This document shows positions 28,139-38,582 of a stretch of DNA of 64,000 nucleotides, in pieces. The stretch lies in contig NZ_JAUCYU010000003.1 in assembly GCF_030373445.1 (NCBI RefSeq), positions 372,001 to 436,000 of the forward strand, written 5' to 3'. Position 1 is the stretch's first letter. Each line of letters begins with the position of its first letter. A program made the translations under genes and the position numbers. Under the pieces are notes generated by a model. It did no database searches. It worked only from the letters and a program-made list of their open reading frames with translations, and was not told the origin of the DNA. Source of the stretch: Roseovarius sp. (lineage in GTDB: Bacteria; Pseudomonadota; Alphaproteobacteria; Rhodobacterales; Rhodobacteraceae).

Positions 28139-30805
28139 TCAGGCGATCTTGCGATCGGCCGATGACTTGTCGGGCGTGTAGGACAGGCTGGGTTGCAGCC
28201 ACGCCTCCACCTCGGCAATCTCCATGCCCTTGCGCTCGGCGTAATCGGCCACCTGGTCGGGACCAATCCGACCGATCCCGAAATAGGCCGAGTCCGGGTG
28301 GGCGAAGTACAGCCCCGACACCGCCGAGGCCGGCCACATCGCGCAGCTTTCGGTCAGCGTCACGCCGGTATGCTCGGGCGCGTTCAGCAGGTCGAACAGC
28401 GTGCGCTTCTCCGTGTGGTCAGGGTTGGCCGGATAGCCGGGCGCGGGGCGGATGCCGCGATACTGCTCGCGGATAAGCGCCTCGTTATCCAGCGCCTCGT
28501 CCGAGGCATAGCCCCACAGGCTGCGCCGCACGCGGGCATGCAGCGCCTCGGCAAAGGCCTCGGCAATCCGGTCGCCCAGCGCCTGCACCATGATCGAGTC
28601 GTAATCGTTGCCCTCTGCCTTCATCCGGTCGGAGATCTCGTGCACCTCCGGCCCGGCGGTGACGGTGAACCCGCCGACCCAGTCGTCGGTGCCCGCGGGC
28701 GCCACGAAATCGGCCAGGCACATCTGCGGCTTGCCGTTCGACTTGCTGCGCTGCTGGCGCAGCTGCGGCATCCGGGCGCTCACCGTCTTGCGGCTTTCAT
28801 CCGCCCAGACCACGATGTCGTCGCCCTGCGCATTAGCGGGCCAGAGCCCGACAACACCCCGCGGGCTGAACCAATCCTCTTTCTCGATCCGGTCCAGCAT
28901 CTTCTGCGCGTTGTCATACAGCTCGCGCGCGGCGGGCCCCTTGTCGGGATCCTCGAAGATCTTCGGGAACTTGCCCTTCATCTCCCACGTATTGAAGAAC
29001 GGCGTCCAGTCGATGAACTCCCGCAGCTTGGCGATGCCCATGTCGTCGATCACCGTCAGGCCCGGCGTCTGCGGCGCGGGCGGGGTGTAATCCTCCCATC
29101 CGCCGTCGAACTTGTCCTTCCGCGCCTCGGCCAGCGGGGCCGTGGGCCGGTCGCCCTGCCCGCTCATGCCGTCGCGCAGCTTCTCCTGTTCCTGCGAAAT
29201 CCCGGCCAGGTACTCCGGCCGCGCCGTCTTGGACAGCAGCCGCGACACCACGCCCACCGCCTTCGAGGCGTCATCCACATGGATCACCCCGTGCTCATAT
29301 TCCGGCGCGATCTTCAGCGCGGTGTGCTTCTTCGAGGTGGTCGCCCCGCCAATGAGCAGCGGCAAGTCCATCCCCTGCCGCTTCATCTCGGCGGCCACGT
29401 CGACCATCCGGTCAAGCGACGGCGTGATCAGCCCGGAAAGCCCGATGATATCCGCCTTCTCCTTCTTCGCGGCGGCCAGGATATCCTCGGTCGGCACCAT
29501 CACGCCAAGGTCGACCACGTCGTAATTGTTGCACTGCAACACGACGCCCACGATGTTCTTGCCGATATCGTGCACGTCGCCCTTCACGGTCGCCATCACC
29601 ACCTTGCCCTTGGCCGAGGTATCGCCCGACTGGCGCTTTTCCTCTTCCATGAAGGGCAGAAGATGCGCCACGGCGGCTTTCATCACCCGGGCCGATTTCA
29701 CCACCTGCGGCAGGAACATCTTGCCGTCGCCGAACAGGTCGCCGACCACGTTCATCCCGTCCATCAGCGGCCCCTCGATCACGTCGAGCGGCTTCTCGGC
29801 CCGCTGGCGGCACTCCTCGGTGTCATCCACCACGTAATCGGTGATGCCATGCACCAGCGCGTGCTCGAGCCGCTTCTCGACCTCCTGCTCGCGCCATTTC
29901 GGGTCTTCCTTCTTCGACGCCTCGCCCGAGCCCTTGTACTTGTCGGCGATGTCCAGCAGCCGCTCGGTCGCGTCGTCGCGCCGGTTCAGCAGCACGTCCT
30001 CGACCCGCTCGCGCAGCTCCTCGGGAATGTCGTCATAGACGGTGATCTGCCCGGCATTGACGATCCCCATGTTCATGCCCAGCGGGATCGCGTGGTACAG
30101 GAACGCCGAATGCATCGCCTCGCGCACGGCATTGTTGCCGCGGAAGCTGAACGACACGTTCGACAGGCCGCCCGAGACATGGCAATGCGGCATCGCCTCC
30201 TTGATCATCCGGGTCGCCTCGAAAAAGGCGTTGGCGTAATCGTTGTGCTCCTCGATCCCCGTCGCCACGGCAAAGATGTTGGGATCGAAGATGATATCCC
30301 ACGGCTCGAACCCCGCCTTCTCGACCAGCAGGTCATGCGACCGCTTGCAGATCTCGAACTTGTGCTGCGCGGTCTCAGCCTGCCCGTTCTCGTCGAAGGC
30401 CATCACCACCACGGCGGCGCCATAGCGGCGCACGGTGCGGGCCTGTTCGAGAAACGCCTCCTCGCCCTCCTTCAGCGAGATGGAGTTGACCACGGCCCGC
30501 CCCTGCACGCATTTCAGCCCGGCCTCGATCACCTCGAACTTCGAGCTGTCGATCATCACCGGCACGCGGCTGATATCGGGCTCCGACGCGATCAGGTTCA
30601 GGAAGGTCTTCATCGCCTCTTCCGAGTCGAGCAGCCCCTCGTCCATGTTCACGTCGATGATCTGGGCGCCGTTCTCGACCTGCTGGCGCGCCACGTCGAG
30701 CGCGGTGGCATAATCCCCGTCCATGATCAGGTTCTTGAACTTGGCCGAGCCCGTCACATTGGTCCGCTCGCCGATATTGATGAAGCTGGAAACACCTGTG
30801 TTCAT
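28139..30805 (-). CDS. metH: Cobalamin-dependent methionine synthase, C-terminal part (pterin-binding, B12-binding, SAM-activation domains)
   Basis: [102 protein letters not shown]. Confidence 0.95.
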   Translation of the reverse strand: MNTGVSSFINIGERTNVTGSAKFKNLIMDGDYATALDVARQQVENGAQIIDVNMDEGLLDSEEAMKTFLNLIASEPDISRVPVMIDSSKFEVIEAGLKCVQGRAVVNSISLKEGEEAFLEQARTVRRYGAAVVVMAFDENGQAETAQHKFEICKRSHDLLVEKAGFEPWDIIFDPNIFAVATGIEEHNDYANAFFEATRMIKEAMPHCHVSGGLSNVSFSFRGNNAVREAMHSAFLYHAIPLGMNMGIVNAGQITVYDDIPEELRERVEDVLLNRRDDATERLLDIADKYKGSGEASKKEDPKWREQEVEKRLEHALVHGITDYVVDDTEECRQRAEKPLDVIEGPLMDGMNVVGDLFGDGKMFLPQVVKSARVMKAAVAHLLPFMEEEKRQSGDTSAKGKVVMATVKGDVHDIGKNIVGVVLQCNNYDVVDLGVMVPTEDILAAAKKEKADIIGLSGLITPSLDRMVDVAAEMKRQGMDLPLLIGGATTSKKHTALKIAPEYEHGVIHVDDASKAVGVVSRLLSKTARPEYLAGISQEQEKLRDGMSGQGDRPTAPLAEARKDKFDGGWEDYTPPAPQTPGLTVIDDMGIAKLREFIDWTPFFNTWEMKGKFPKIFEDPDKGPAARELYDNAQKMLDRIEKEDWFSPRGVVGLWPANAQGDDIVVWADESRKTVSARMPQLRQQRSKSNGKPQMCLADFVAPAGTDDWVGGFTVTAGPEVHEISDRMKAEGNDYDSIMVQALGDRIAEAFAEALHARVRRSLWGYASDEALDNEALIREQYRGIRPAPGYPANPDHTEKRTLFDLLNAPEHTGVTLTESCAMWPASAVSGLYFAHPDSAYFGIGRIGPDQVADYAERKGMEIAEVEAWLQPSLSYTPDKSSADRKIA

Positions 30806-31875
30806 GCCGCGCCCTCCTTGGTGGCCGCGCCCTGCGCTTCGAACATCTCCAGCCCGCTCAGGCGCATCCGGCGCACCTTCTGCGGTATCTTGCGCGGGCT
30901 CTTGCCCTCGACCGCCTGCGCGATGGCGCGGATATGATCGGGCGTCGTGCCACAGCAGCCGCCGACAATGTTCACAAGACCGGAACTGGCCCACTCTTCC
31001 AGGTGCTCGGCGGTCTCCTCCGGCGTCTCGTCATAGCCGCCCATCTCGTTGGGCAGGCCCGCGTTCGGATAGGCGCTGATGCGCGTGTCGGCGACCTCGG
31101 ACAGCGTGCGCACGTGCTGGCGCATCTCGCCCGCGCCCAGCGCACAGTTCAGCCCGATGGAAAACGGCCGCGCATGGCTCATCGAGACCCAGAACGCCTC
31201 GGGCGTCTGCCCGGTCAGCGTGCGGCCCGAGCGGTCGGTGATCGTGCCGGAAATCATCAGCGGCGGAATGGTGAGCCCCTCGTCCGACAGGCTGTCGATG
31301 GCGAAAAGCGCCGCCTTGGCGTTGAGCGTGTCGAAGATCGTCTCGATCAGCAGCACATCCGCGCCCGCCTCGATCAGCGCCCTCGCCGCCTCGCCATAAG
31401 CCTTTGCCAGGTCGTCGAACGTCACCCCGCGGAAGCCCGGGTCGTTCACGTCCGGCGAAATGCTGGCGGTCTGGTTCGTCGGCCCGATGGCGCCCGCCAC
31501 CCAGCGGGGTTTCTCGGGCGTCGCCACCGCGTCCGCCGCCTCGCGCGCCAGCTTCACCGACTCGACATTCATCTCGACCACCAGGTCGGTCATGTCGTAA
31601 TCGGCCTGGCTGATCGCGTTGGCCCCGAAGGTGTTGGTGCCAAGGATATCGGCGCCCGCCGCCAGGAAGTCATCGTGGATCTTCCGGATCATGTCCGGCT
31701 GCGTCAGCGACAGCAGCTCGTTGTTGCCGCCCACGTCGCTGGGATGGTCCTTGAACCTTTCCCCTCGATAGGTCGCCTCGTCCGGCTTTCCCTGCTGGAT
31801 CATCGTGCCCATGGCCCCGTCCAGCACAAGGATACGGTCCTCGATCGCGGCTCTTATGTCGTTGGTCTTGGTCAT
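30802..31875 (-). CDS. metH: Methionine synthase N-terminal part (homocysteine S-methyltransferase domain)
   Basis: [82 protein letters not shown] overlap with the downstream part. Confidence 0.94.
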   Translation of the reverse strand: MTKTNDIRAAIEDRILVLDGAMGTMIQQGKPDEATYRGERFKDHPSDVGGNNELLSLTQPDMIRKIHDDFLAAGADILGTNTFGANAISQADYDMTDLVVEMNVESVKLAREAADAVATPEKPRWVAGAIGPTNQTASISPDVNDPGFRGVTFDDLAKAYGEAARALIEAGADVLLIETIFDTLNAKAALFAIDSLSDEGLTIPPLMISGTITDRSGRTLTGQTPEAFWVSMSHARPFSIGLNCALGAGEMRQHVRTLSEVADTRISAYPNAGLPNEMGGYDETPEETAEHLEEWASSGLVNIVGGCCGTTPDHIRAIAQAVEGKSPRKIPQKVRRMRLSGLEMFEAQGAATKEGAA

Positions 31876-31890
31876 GCGTCCTTCAATCCT

Positions 31891-32763
31891 TCAAGCGGCG
31901 TCTTCCGCAGGTATATCTGGTGTCAGCCCCAATGTCCTGCACACGGCCAGGGTCACCTTGGGCTGGTTGAGCGTGTAGAAGTGGAACTCCCTCACACCCT
32001 CGTCGATCAGGCGGCGGCACTGCTCGGCGGCCACGCCGGTGGCCACCATGGCGCGGGTCTCGGGCGCATCGTCAAGCCCGTCGAACATCTGGCCCAGCCA
32101 GTCGGGGATCGACGCGCCGCACCTCTCCGAGAACCGCTTAAGCCCGGCGAAGTTCGACACCGGCATGATCCCCGGCACGATCGGTGCCTCGATACCGGCC
32201 GCCCGGGCCCGGTCGATGAACCGCAGCACCGTATCGGTGTCGAAGGCATATTGCGTGATCGCCCGTGCCGCACCGTTGTCGATCTTGCGCTTGAGATGGT
32301 CAAGGTCTCCCTTCGCATCACTGGCTTCCGGATGCACCTCCGGGTAGGCCGCGACGGAAATGTCGAAATCCCCCACCCGGCGCAGCGCACCGACCAGCTC
32401 GGCGGCATCGCGATAGCCGTCCTCGGGCACCGTCTCGCCATCGGGCAGGTCCCCGCGCAGGGCGACGATCTTGCGGATACCGCTCTCCCAGAACCCCTCG
32501 GCCTGCCGGTCGATCTCGGCCCGGCTGGCACCGACACAGGTGAAGTGATGCGCCACCGGAAGGCCGGTGCGGTTGGCCACCATCTCGACCATGCGCGCGG
32601 TCCGGTCACGGGTCGTGCCGCCGGCGCCGTAGGTGACCGAGAAGTATTTCGGCTCGGCCGCGCTCAACTGCCTGACGGTGTCCTGAAGCCGGGTCACGCC
32701 GGCCTCGGTCTTGGGGGGGAAAAGCTCGAAGGATATCGACAGATCGTCGGACATGCCTGTCAT
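31891..32763 (-). CDS. metF: Methylenetetrahydrofolate reductase
   Basis: MTGMSDDLSISFELFPPKTEAGVTRLQDTVRQLSAAEPKYFSVTYGAGGTTRDRT...HFTCVGASRAEID. Confidence 0.95.
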   Translation of the reverse strand: MTGMSDDLSISFELFPPKTEAGVTRLQDTVRQLSAAEPKYFSVTYGAGGTTRDRTARMVEMVANRTGLPVAHHFTCVGASRAEIDRQAEGFWESGIRKIVALRGDLPDGETVPEDGYRDAAELVGALRRVGDFDISVAAYPEVHPEASDAKGDLDHLKRKIDNGAARAITQYAFDTDTVLRFIDRARAAGIEAPIVPGIMPVSNFAGLKRFSERCGASIPDWLGQMFDGLDDAPETRAMVATGVAAEQCRRLIDEGVREFHFYTLNQPKVTLAVCRTLGLTPDIPAEDAA

Positions 32764-32844
32764 GTGCGGGGTCTCCATCTCGGTGATCGGGAAGGAAGAA
32801 ATCGGGCGGCGGCGGGGGTGCCGGAACACCCCCGCCCCGTCGGG

Positions 32845-34536
32845 TCAGTGCCGCACGGGTTTGCGGAATTGCTGGATGCCCCAGGCGAGATGCCCGTCAT
32901 CCGCGGCCTTGACCCAGTTCTGCAGTCCCGTCGCCATCTTGTCGAGATACTCGGCCGAACAGCCTTTCTCGCGAAGCTGGTCGTAATGGGCCAGAAGCTC
33001 CTCGCGGACCCGGTCGTAATGCGTCCGCAGGTCGGCGACCGCCTCTTCCTGCTTGACCGTCTCGAAGCCCAGCTTCTCGGCCGTCTCGCGATAGAAGGCG
33101 GGCGAGCCCAGGCTGTTGAGCTGCAGCCGGTCATAGACGGGCTGTAACACGCCCTCGGGCACGTCGTCGGCCTGCATCGGGTCGGTAAAGATGAGGTGCC
33201 CGCCGGGCTTCAGCACGCGGAACGCCTCCGCCAGGACCTGGTCGCGCTGGTCGGAATGCAGGAACGCATCCTGGCTCCAGACCACGTCGACACTGTCGTC
33301 GGCTTCGGGCACATCCTCGAACACGCCGTGGCGGATGCCGATCTTGCCGGCCAGCCGCGCGGCCCGCACCTTGCCGAGATTGTACTCGTTCTGCGTCTCG
33401 GAAATGTTCAGGCAGACGGCCTCGCACCCGGTCTTCTTCACCAGTTGCCGCATGGCCCCGCCATAGCCGGCCCCGAGGTCCAGGACACGCGATCCCGATT
33501 TCAGCTCCGGCAGCGCCTCGATCATCGCGTCGATCGACAGGTCGCTCGCCTCGCGGATGTTCTTGGTGGTCTCGTACCGCCCGATATGCAGGTCCTCGCC
33601 ACCCCAGATGGTGGAATAGAACGTGTCGGCATCGTCGCTGTCGTAATAGGTCTCGGTGATATCGCGGATATCGGCCTGCCCATCGGCGCCGTTACCACCC
33701 CAGCGCGCCACGTGCTCGGCGGATTTCTCCGCGACGTGGATGAAGAAGTCGGGCTCGTCCTCGGCATAGGTCTCCTGGAAATCGCCATAGGTGCGCACCC
33801 GCTCGAACCCGGCCTCGCGGAACAGGCGGCGCATGTAGTCCTTGCGGATCGGGCACAGGTTCAGCGTGTAGGACGCCCCGTCCGGGAAGTCATAGCGCAT
33901 CCGGCACAGGCCCTCGTCGATATGCTCGGGCTCGGCGCTCACGTCGTCGCCACAGTAGTAATACTTGTGCTTGCTCGAAAACCCGTGGTCCAGCATCTCG
34001 TCATAGTTCCGCTGGTCGAGGATCAGCACGCCGTCATGCTTCAGCGCGGCATAGAACTCGGCCAGCGCGCGGCGACGGTCCTGTTCCTCGTGCAGGTGGG
34101 TAAAGGAATTGCCGAGACAGATGATCGCGTCATACTTGCCGTGGATGTCGCGGTTGAGCCAGCGCCAGTCCGCCTGCGAGGTCTTCAGGATCAGGCCCCG
34201 CGCCTGGCCGTTCTCGAACGCCTTGGCGACCATCGCGGCATTGCCATCCGACGCGGTCACGTCGAACCCCGCCTCGGTCAGCCGGACCGAGTGGAACCCG
34301 GTCCCGCAGGCCACGTCCAGCACCCGCTCCTTGCCGCGGGCCTTGAGGATATCGATGAAGAACTGGCCCTCGCTCTGCGCCCGGCCGTCCCAGTCGATCA
34401 GCTCGTCCCACTTGTCGACGAACGGGGTGACGTATTCCTTCCGGTAGTGCCCCGTCTCACGATCCTCCAGCGGGTCCTTGCTATAGGCCTGCTGGGTCAT
34501 GGTCAGTTCGGCATTGCCGGCAACGTCGCTGGTCAT
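32845..34536 (-). CDS. Glycine/sarcosine N-methyltransferase fused to sarcosine/dimethylglycine N-methyltransferase (glycine betaine synthesis)
   Basis: 563 aa with two Rossmann methyltransferase motifs (VLDVACGTGFHS and VLDLGAGYGGAMR). First half YRKEYVTPFVDKWDELIDWDGRA; second half DITETYYDSDDADTFYSTIWGGEDLHIGRY typical of SDMT. Confidence 0.93.
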   Translation of the reverse strand: MTSDVAGNAELTMTQQAYSKDPLEDRETGHYRKEYVTPFVDKWDELIDWDGRAQSEGQFFIDILKARGKERVLDVACGTGFHSVRLTEAGFDVTASDGNAAMVAKAFENGQARGLILKTSQADWRWLNRDIHGKYDAIICLGNSFTHLHEEQDRRRALAEFYAALKHDGVLILDQRNYDEMLDHGFSSKHKYYYCGDDVSAEPEHIDEGLCRMRYDFPDGASYTLNLCPIRKDYMRRLFREAGFERVRTYGDFQETYAEDEPDFFIHVAEKSAEHVARWGGNGADGQADIRDITETYYDSDDADTFYSTIWGGEDLHIGRYETTKNIREASDLSIDAMIEALPELKSGSRVLDLGAGYGGAMRQLVKKTGCEAVCLNISETQNEYNLGKVRAARLAGKIGIRHGVFEDVPEADDSVDVVWSQDAFLHSDQRDQVLAEAFRVLKPGGHLIFTDPMQADDVPEGVLQPVYDRLQLNSLGSPAFYRETAEKLGFETVKQEEAVADLRTHYDRVREELLAHYDQLREKGCSAEYLDKMATGLQNWVKAADDGHLAWGIQQFRKPVRH

Positions 34537-35019
34537 GTGAATCTCTCCGCTATCTGGATGGCACGAGCCCCGAGGCGGGCGCTCGTCAGCCTCCCGCAAT
34601 CCACCTCGTGGAAAACGGAAGCATCGCCATCGGTGTCGTTGTTTTCGCCCCGCACCTCTGGTCGGATGCAAGGCCTGTCAGCCCGCGCGGCCGGCGTGAT
34701 CCGCCTCACCGCCGAGGGTCGGGATGCTTTCCTTGTCGAAGCATTTCTATTCCCGACTCGATGTGCCTAGAGTTATCACTGGCAAGGTACGACTATTCAA
34801 GGTTTGTATGCGACTTTTTCATGAAGTTTGGTACTTTGCCGCACAAACCATTAGTCTTGCCCGAAAATCCATCTGCGCAAACATTCGGCAGAGCGCGCAA
34901 AGTACAACCTAAAGATGAATTTTTTAGCAGTTCATTCGCGTAAAAGCAGCAAATCATCAAGCTAAGCATTTCGTTTCTGCTGACCTTGCGACACCCGGCC
35001 AAGACCGGGCAGGCCCCGT

Positions 35020-35724
35020 TCACCGTTTCGCGGCTTCTTCCGCCTCCAGCTTGCGGAAGCGGCCGACCACGGTCTCCCGCGCCACGCCGATATGATAATC
35101 CAGCGCCGCCCGCGCCTCGTCCTGGTCCCCCGACAGAAGCGCGTCGATGATCAGGTAATGGTTCCTTGCCACCAGCCCCGGCTCGTCGAACACCGTCTCG
35201 ATCATCGCCGTACAGGCCTGGATTTCCGAGGCCAGCTTGTCGAACGCCGCAACGAAGCGCTTGTTGCCGCTGCTCTCCACGATCAGCCGATGAAACTGAA
35301 GGTCCACCCCGATCTGCAGGATAAGCTGGTTCTCCTCCGACATGCCCACCATGTCCTCGATCTGCGCCCGCAGCCGGTCGATGATGCCCGCCACCTTCCC
35401 CTCGCGCACCACGCGCGCGGCGGCCTCCCGCTCAATGCACAACCGCAACTCGTAAAGCGAATCGAGGTCCTCGGCATCGATCGTCCGGACAAAGAAGCCC
35501 CGATTCGCGTGCGACACCAAAAGGCCCGTGCTTTCCAGCAGCCGCGCCGCCTCGCGCACCGGCGCCCGGCTGACCCCGAACTCCCTTGCAATCACCGATT
35601 CCGCCACCCTGTCGCCGGGCTTGAGCTTTCCCGACACGATCGCGTCTGTCAGCATTCTCGCGATCTGCTGCGACAGCGCATCGCGCGCAAGGGGCTGGAA
35701 CAGGGGTTCGGGCTTCGATGACAT
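35020..35724 (-). CDS. GntR family (FCD) transcriptional regulator
   Basis: SQQIARMLTDAIVSGKLKPGDRVAESVIAREFGVSRAPVREAARLLESTGLL. Confidence 0.94.
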   Translation of the reverse strand: MSSKPEPLFQPLARDALSQQIARMLTDAIVSGKLKPGDRVAESVIAREFGVSRAPVREAARLLESTGLLVSHANRGFFVRTIDAEDLDSLYELRLCIEREAAARVVREGKVAGIIDRLRAQIEDMVGMSEENQLILQIGVDLQFHRLIVESSGNKRFVAAFDKLASEIQACTAMIETVFDEPGLVARNHYLIIDALLSGDQDEARAALDYHIGVARETVVGRFRKLEAEEAAKR

Positions 35725-35744
35725 GACCCCAAATTAGCCACCCG

Positions 35745-35763
35745 ATTGTCGTTTGTCGACAAT
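35745..35763. promoter_or_regulatory. Candidate GntR operator (19-bp perfect-arm dyad)
   Basis: ATTGTCG-N5-CGACAAT, 20 bp upstream of the gntR start codon, containing TTGTCGACAA. Confidence 0.65.
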
Positions 35764-35973
35764 TTCGCTTGACTCGGCGCGGGCCAGCCGATGAAGTTGC
35801 CCCATGGTGGCCGGCGGCGAAACGCTGCCGCGCCACGTGACAGCCTGCGCCGCAGACCGGGCCAACCGGCAAGGCGCGCAAGCACGAACGAAGCGGGGGC
35901 CGGCGCGCATCATCGGCGCATGGCTCTGGCCGGACGAACCGGCGCCCGCGAAACCAAAATCAGGGAGCCACAG

Positions 35974-37518
35974 ATGAAGAACCTATTCACAGCGTCGATC
36001 CTGAGCCTCGGGCTGGCCATGCCGGCCGCCGCGCAGGATTCGGGCGGACGCCTCGACATCGTCGTACAACCCGAGCCGCCCAGCCTGATGCTGGGCCTCG
36101 TGCAGAACGGCCCCACCCAGCTGGTCGCGGGCGACATCTACGAAAGCCTTCTGCGCTACGACACCGACCTCAACCCGATGCCCTCGCTGGCCAAGTCGTG
36201 GGAAGCCTCGGATGACGGCCTGACCTACACTTTCACCCTGCATGACGGCGTGACATGGCACGATGGCGAGCCCTTCACCGCCGAAGACGTGGTCTTTTCC
36301 GTCGACACCTTCCTGCGTGAAACCCATGCCCGCCTGCGGGTGAGCCTCGAACATGTGGAGTCGGTCACGGCGCCCGACGACACCACCGTCGTCTTCAAGC
36401 TGAAGAACCCCTTCGGGCCCTTCATGGGCGTCTTCGAGGTCGGCACCATGCCGATCGTGCCCAAGCACATCTACGAAGGCACCGATTTCGCCAACAACCC
36501 GGCGAACAACACGCCCATCGGCACCGGCCCCTTCAAGTTCGAGGAATGGGAAAAGGGCAGCTACATCCACCTGGTGAAGAACGAGGATTACTACCTCGAC
36601 GGCCAGCCCTACCTCGATGAGGTCTACTACCGCGTCATCCCCGACGCCGCCTCGCGCGCCGTCGCCTTTGAAAACGGCGAAGTCGACGTGCTTCCCGGCG
36701 GCTCGATCGAGAACTGGGACGTCAAGCGCCTGACCGAGATGGAAGGCGTCTGCTCCACCGGCAACGGCTGGGAATACTTCGCCCCCCACGCCATGGCCTG
36801 GATGAACAACCGCGAGGGCCCGACCTCCGACAAGCTCTTCCGCAAGGCCGTCATGTACGCGATGGACCGCGAATTCGTGAAAGACGTGATCTGGAACGGC
36901 TTCGGCACCGTCGCCACCAGCCCCGTGTCGTCCAAGACCAACTTCTACACCGACGACACGATCATGTACGACCACAACCCTGACAAGGCCAAGGAACTGC
37001 TCGAGGAAATGGGCTATGACGGCGAAACCGTCCGCATCCTGCCCCTGCCCTACGGCGAAACCTGGCAGCGCTGGGCCGAGGCGATGAAGCAGAACCTCGA
37101 AGAGGTGGGCATCAACGTCGAGATGGTCGCCACCGACGTGGCCGGCTGGAACCAGAAACAGGCCGAGTGGGACTTCGACATCGCCTTCACCTACCTCTAC
37201 CAGTACGGTGACCCGGCGCTCGGCGTGGCCCGCAGCTACCTGACCTCGAACATCGCCAAGGGCAGCCCGTGGAACAACGTGGCCGGCTACGAGAACGCCG
37301 AAGTCGACGCGATGTTCGAAGAAGCCGCCGTCGCCGCCAGCGCCGAAGAGCGTCAGGAGATCTACACCGAGATCCAGAAACAGCTCGTCGACGACGTGCC
37401 CGTGGCATGGCTCCTCGAGATCGAGTTCCCGACGATCTACCGCTGCAACGTCAAGGACCTCGTGACCACCGCGATCGGCGTCAATGACGGCCTGCGCGAC
37501 GCGTGGATCGAGCAATAA
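35974..37518 (+). CDS. Peptide/nickel-type ABC transporter substrate-binding protein (DppA/OppA family)
   Basis: Signal peptide; YESLLRYDTDLNPMPSLAKSWEASDDGLTYTFTLHDGVTWHDGEPFTAEDVVFS. Confidence 0.94.
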   Translation: MKNLFTASILSLGLAMPAAAQDSGGRLDIVVQPEPPSLMLGLVQNGPTQLVAGDIYESLLRYDTDLNPMPSLAKSWEASDDGLTYTFTLHDGVTWHDGEPFTAEDVVFSVDTFLRETHARLRVSLEHVESVTAPDDTTVVFKLKNPFGPFMGVFEVGTMPIVPKHIYEGTDFANNPANNTPIGTGPFKFEEWEKGSYIHLVKNEDYYLDGQPYLDEVYYRVIPDAASRAVAFENGEVDVLPGGSIENWDVKRLTEMEGVCSTGNGWEYFAPHAMAWMNNREGPTSDKLFRKAVMYAMDREFVKDVIWNGFGTVATSPVSSKTNFYTDDTIMYDHNPDKAKELLEEMGYDGETVRILPLPYGETWQRWAEAMKQNLEEVGINVEMVATDVAGWNQKQAEWDFDIAFTYLYQYGDPALGVARSYLTSNIAKGSPWNNVAGYENAEVDAMFEEAAVAASAEERQEIYTEIQKQLVDDVPVAWLLEIEFPTIYRCNVKDLVTTAIGVNDGLRDAWIEQ

Positions 37519-37531
37519 CTCCGACAGGATC

Positions 37532-37563
37532 GCGGCCGGCCCCGACACGCGCGGGCCGGCCGC
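37532..37563 (+). terminator. Strong stem-loop between SBP and permease genes
   Basis: GCGGCCGGCCC cgacacgcgc GGGCCGGCCGC, perfect 11-bp stem, no T tract. Confidence 0.6.
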
Positions 37564-37606
37564 TTCCGGCGACCGACGTCTTCAACAAACCGGGTAGCCT
37601 GATCTC

Positions 37607-38572
37607 ATGACACTCGCCGCCGCCATCCTCGGGCGTGCCGCCAAGGCGGCGATCACGCTCCTGCTGATCGTCATCCTCAACTTCTTCCTGATCCACGCCG
37701 CCCCCGGCGACCCGGCCATGGTCATGGCGGGCGAGGCGGGCGCCGCCGACGAACAGTTCATCCAGCAACTTCGCGAACAGTTCGGCCTCGATCAGCCCCT
37801 CTACGTGCAGTTCTGGAACTACGTCTCGGGCGTTCTCCAGCTCGACCTCGGCTATTCCTACCGCCAGCAGATGCCGGTCCTCGACCTGATCCTCGACCGC
37901 CTGCCCGCGACCCTGCTTCTCACCCTCACCGCCTTCTTCATGTCGCTCCTGCTGGGCATCGCCTTTGGCCTCGCCGCCGCCGCGCGCCAGGGCCGCATGG
38001 GCGACACCGCGATTACCTCGATGGCGCTCTTGTTCTACGCCACGCCGCTCTTCTGGGTGGCGCTGATGGCAGTGGTGCTCTTCTCGGTGAAACTCGGCTG
38101 GTTCCCCGCCTTCGGCTACGAGACCGTCGGCGCCGGCTATACCGGGCTCGACATGGTCCTCGACCGGCTCAAGCACCTCTTTCTGCCCGCCCTCACGCTC
38201 GGCCTCTTCTTCATGGCCGTCTACCTGCGCATGACCCGGTCCTCCGTGCTGGAGGTCAGCCAGATGGATTTCGTCAAGACCGCCCGCGCCAAGGGCCTCG
38301 GCGAAGGCACGATCCGCCGCCGCCACATCCTGCGCAACGCGTTACTGCCCGTCGTCACGCTCGCGGGCCTTCAGGCCGGCCAGCTCGTCGGCGGCGCGGT
38401 CCTGACCGAGACGGTCTTCGCCTGGCCCGGCATCGGCCGGCTGATGTTCGAAAGCCTCACCGCCCGCGATTACAACACCCTCCTTGGCGTCTTCCTCGTC
38501 TCGGCGGCCATGGTCATCGCCTTCAACATCATCACCGATATCGTCTATCGGCTGATCGACCCGCGGATATGA
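37607..38572 (+). CDS. Dpp/Opp-type ABC transporter permease (DppB-like)
   Basis: HAAPGDPAMVMAGEAG...LREQFGLDQPLYVQFWNYVSGVLQLDLGYSY; QMDFVKTARAKGLGEGTIRRRHILRNALLP. Confidence 0.94.
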   Translation: MTLAAAILGRAAKAAITLLLIVILNFFLIHAAPGDPAMVMAGEAGAADEQFIQQLREQFGLDQPLYVQFWNYVSGVLQLDLGYSYRQQMPVLDLILDRLPATLLLTLTAFFMSLLLGIAFGLAAAARQGRMGDTAITSMALLFYATPLFWVALMAVVLFSVKLGWFPAFGYETVGAGYTGLDMVLDRLKHLFLPALTLGLFFMAVYLRMTRSSVLEVSQMDFVKTARAKGLGEGTIRRRHILRNALLPVVTLAGLQAGQLVGGAVLTETVFAWPGIGRLMFESLTARDYNTLLGVFLVSAAMVIAFNIITDIVYRLIDPRI

Positions 38573-38582
38573 GGAGCCAGCC

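Noticed and set aside
28193-30937. 914-aa plus-strand ORF opposite metH
   Set aside because: Shadow ORF; the minus strand encodes intact MetH domains.
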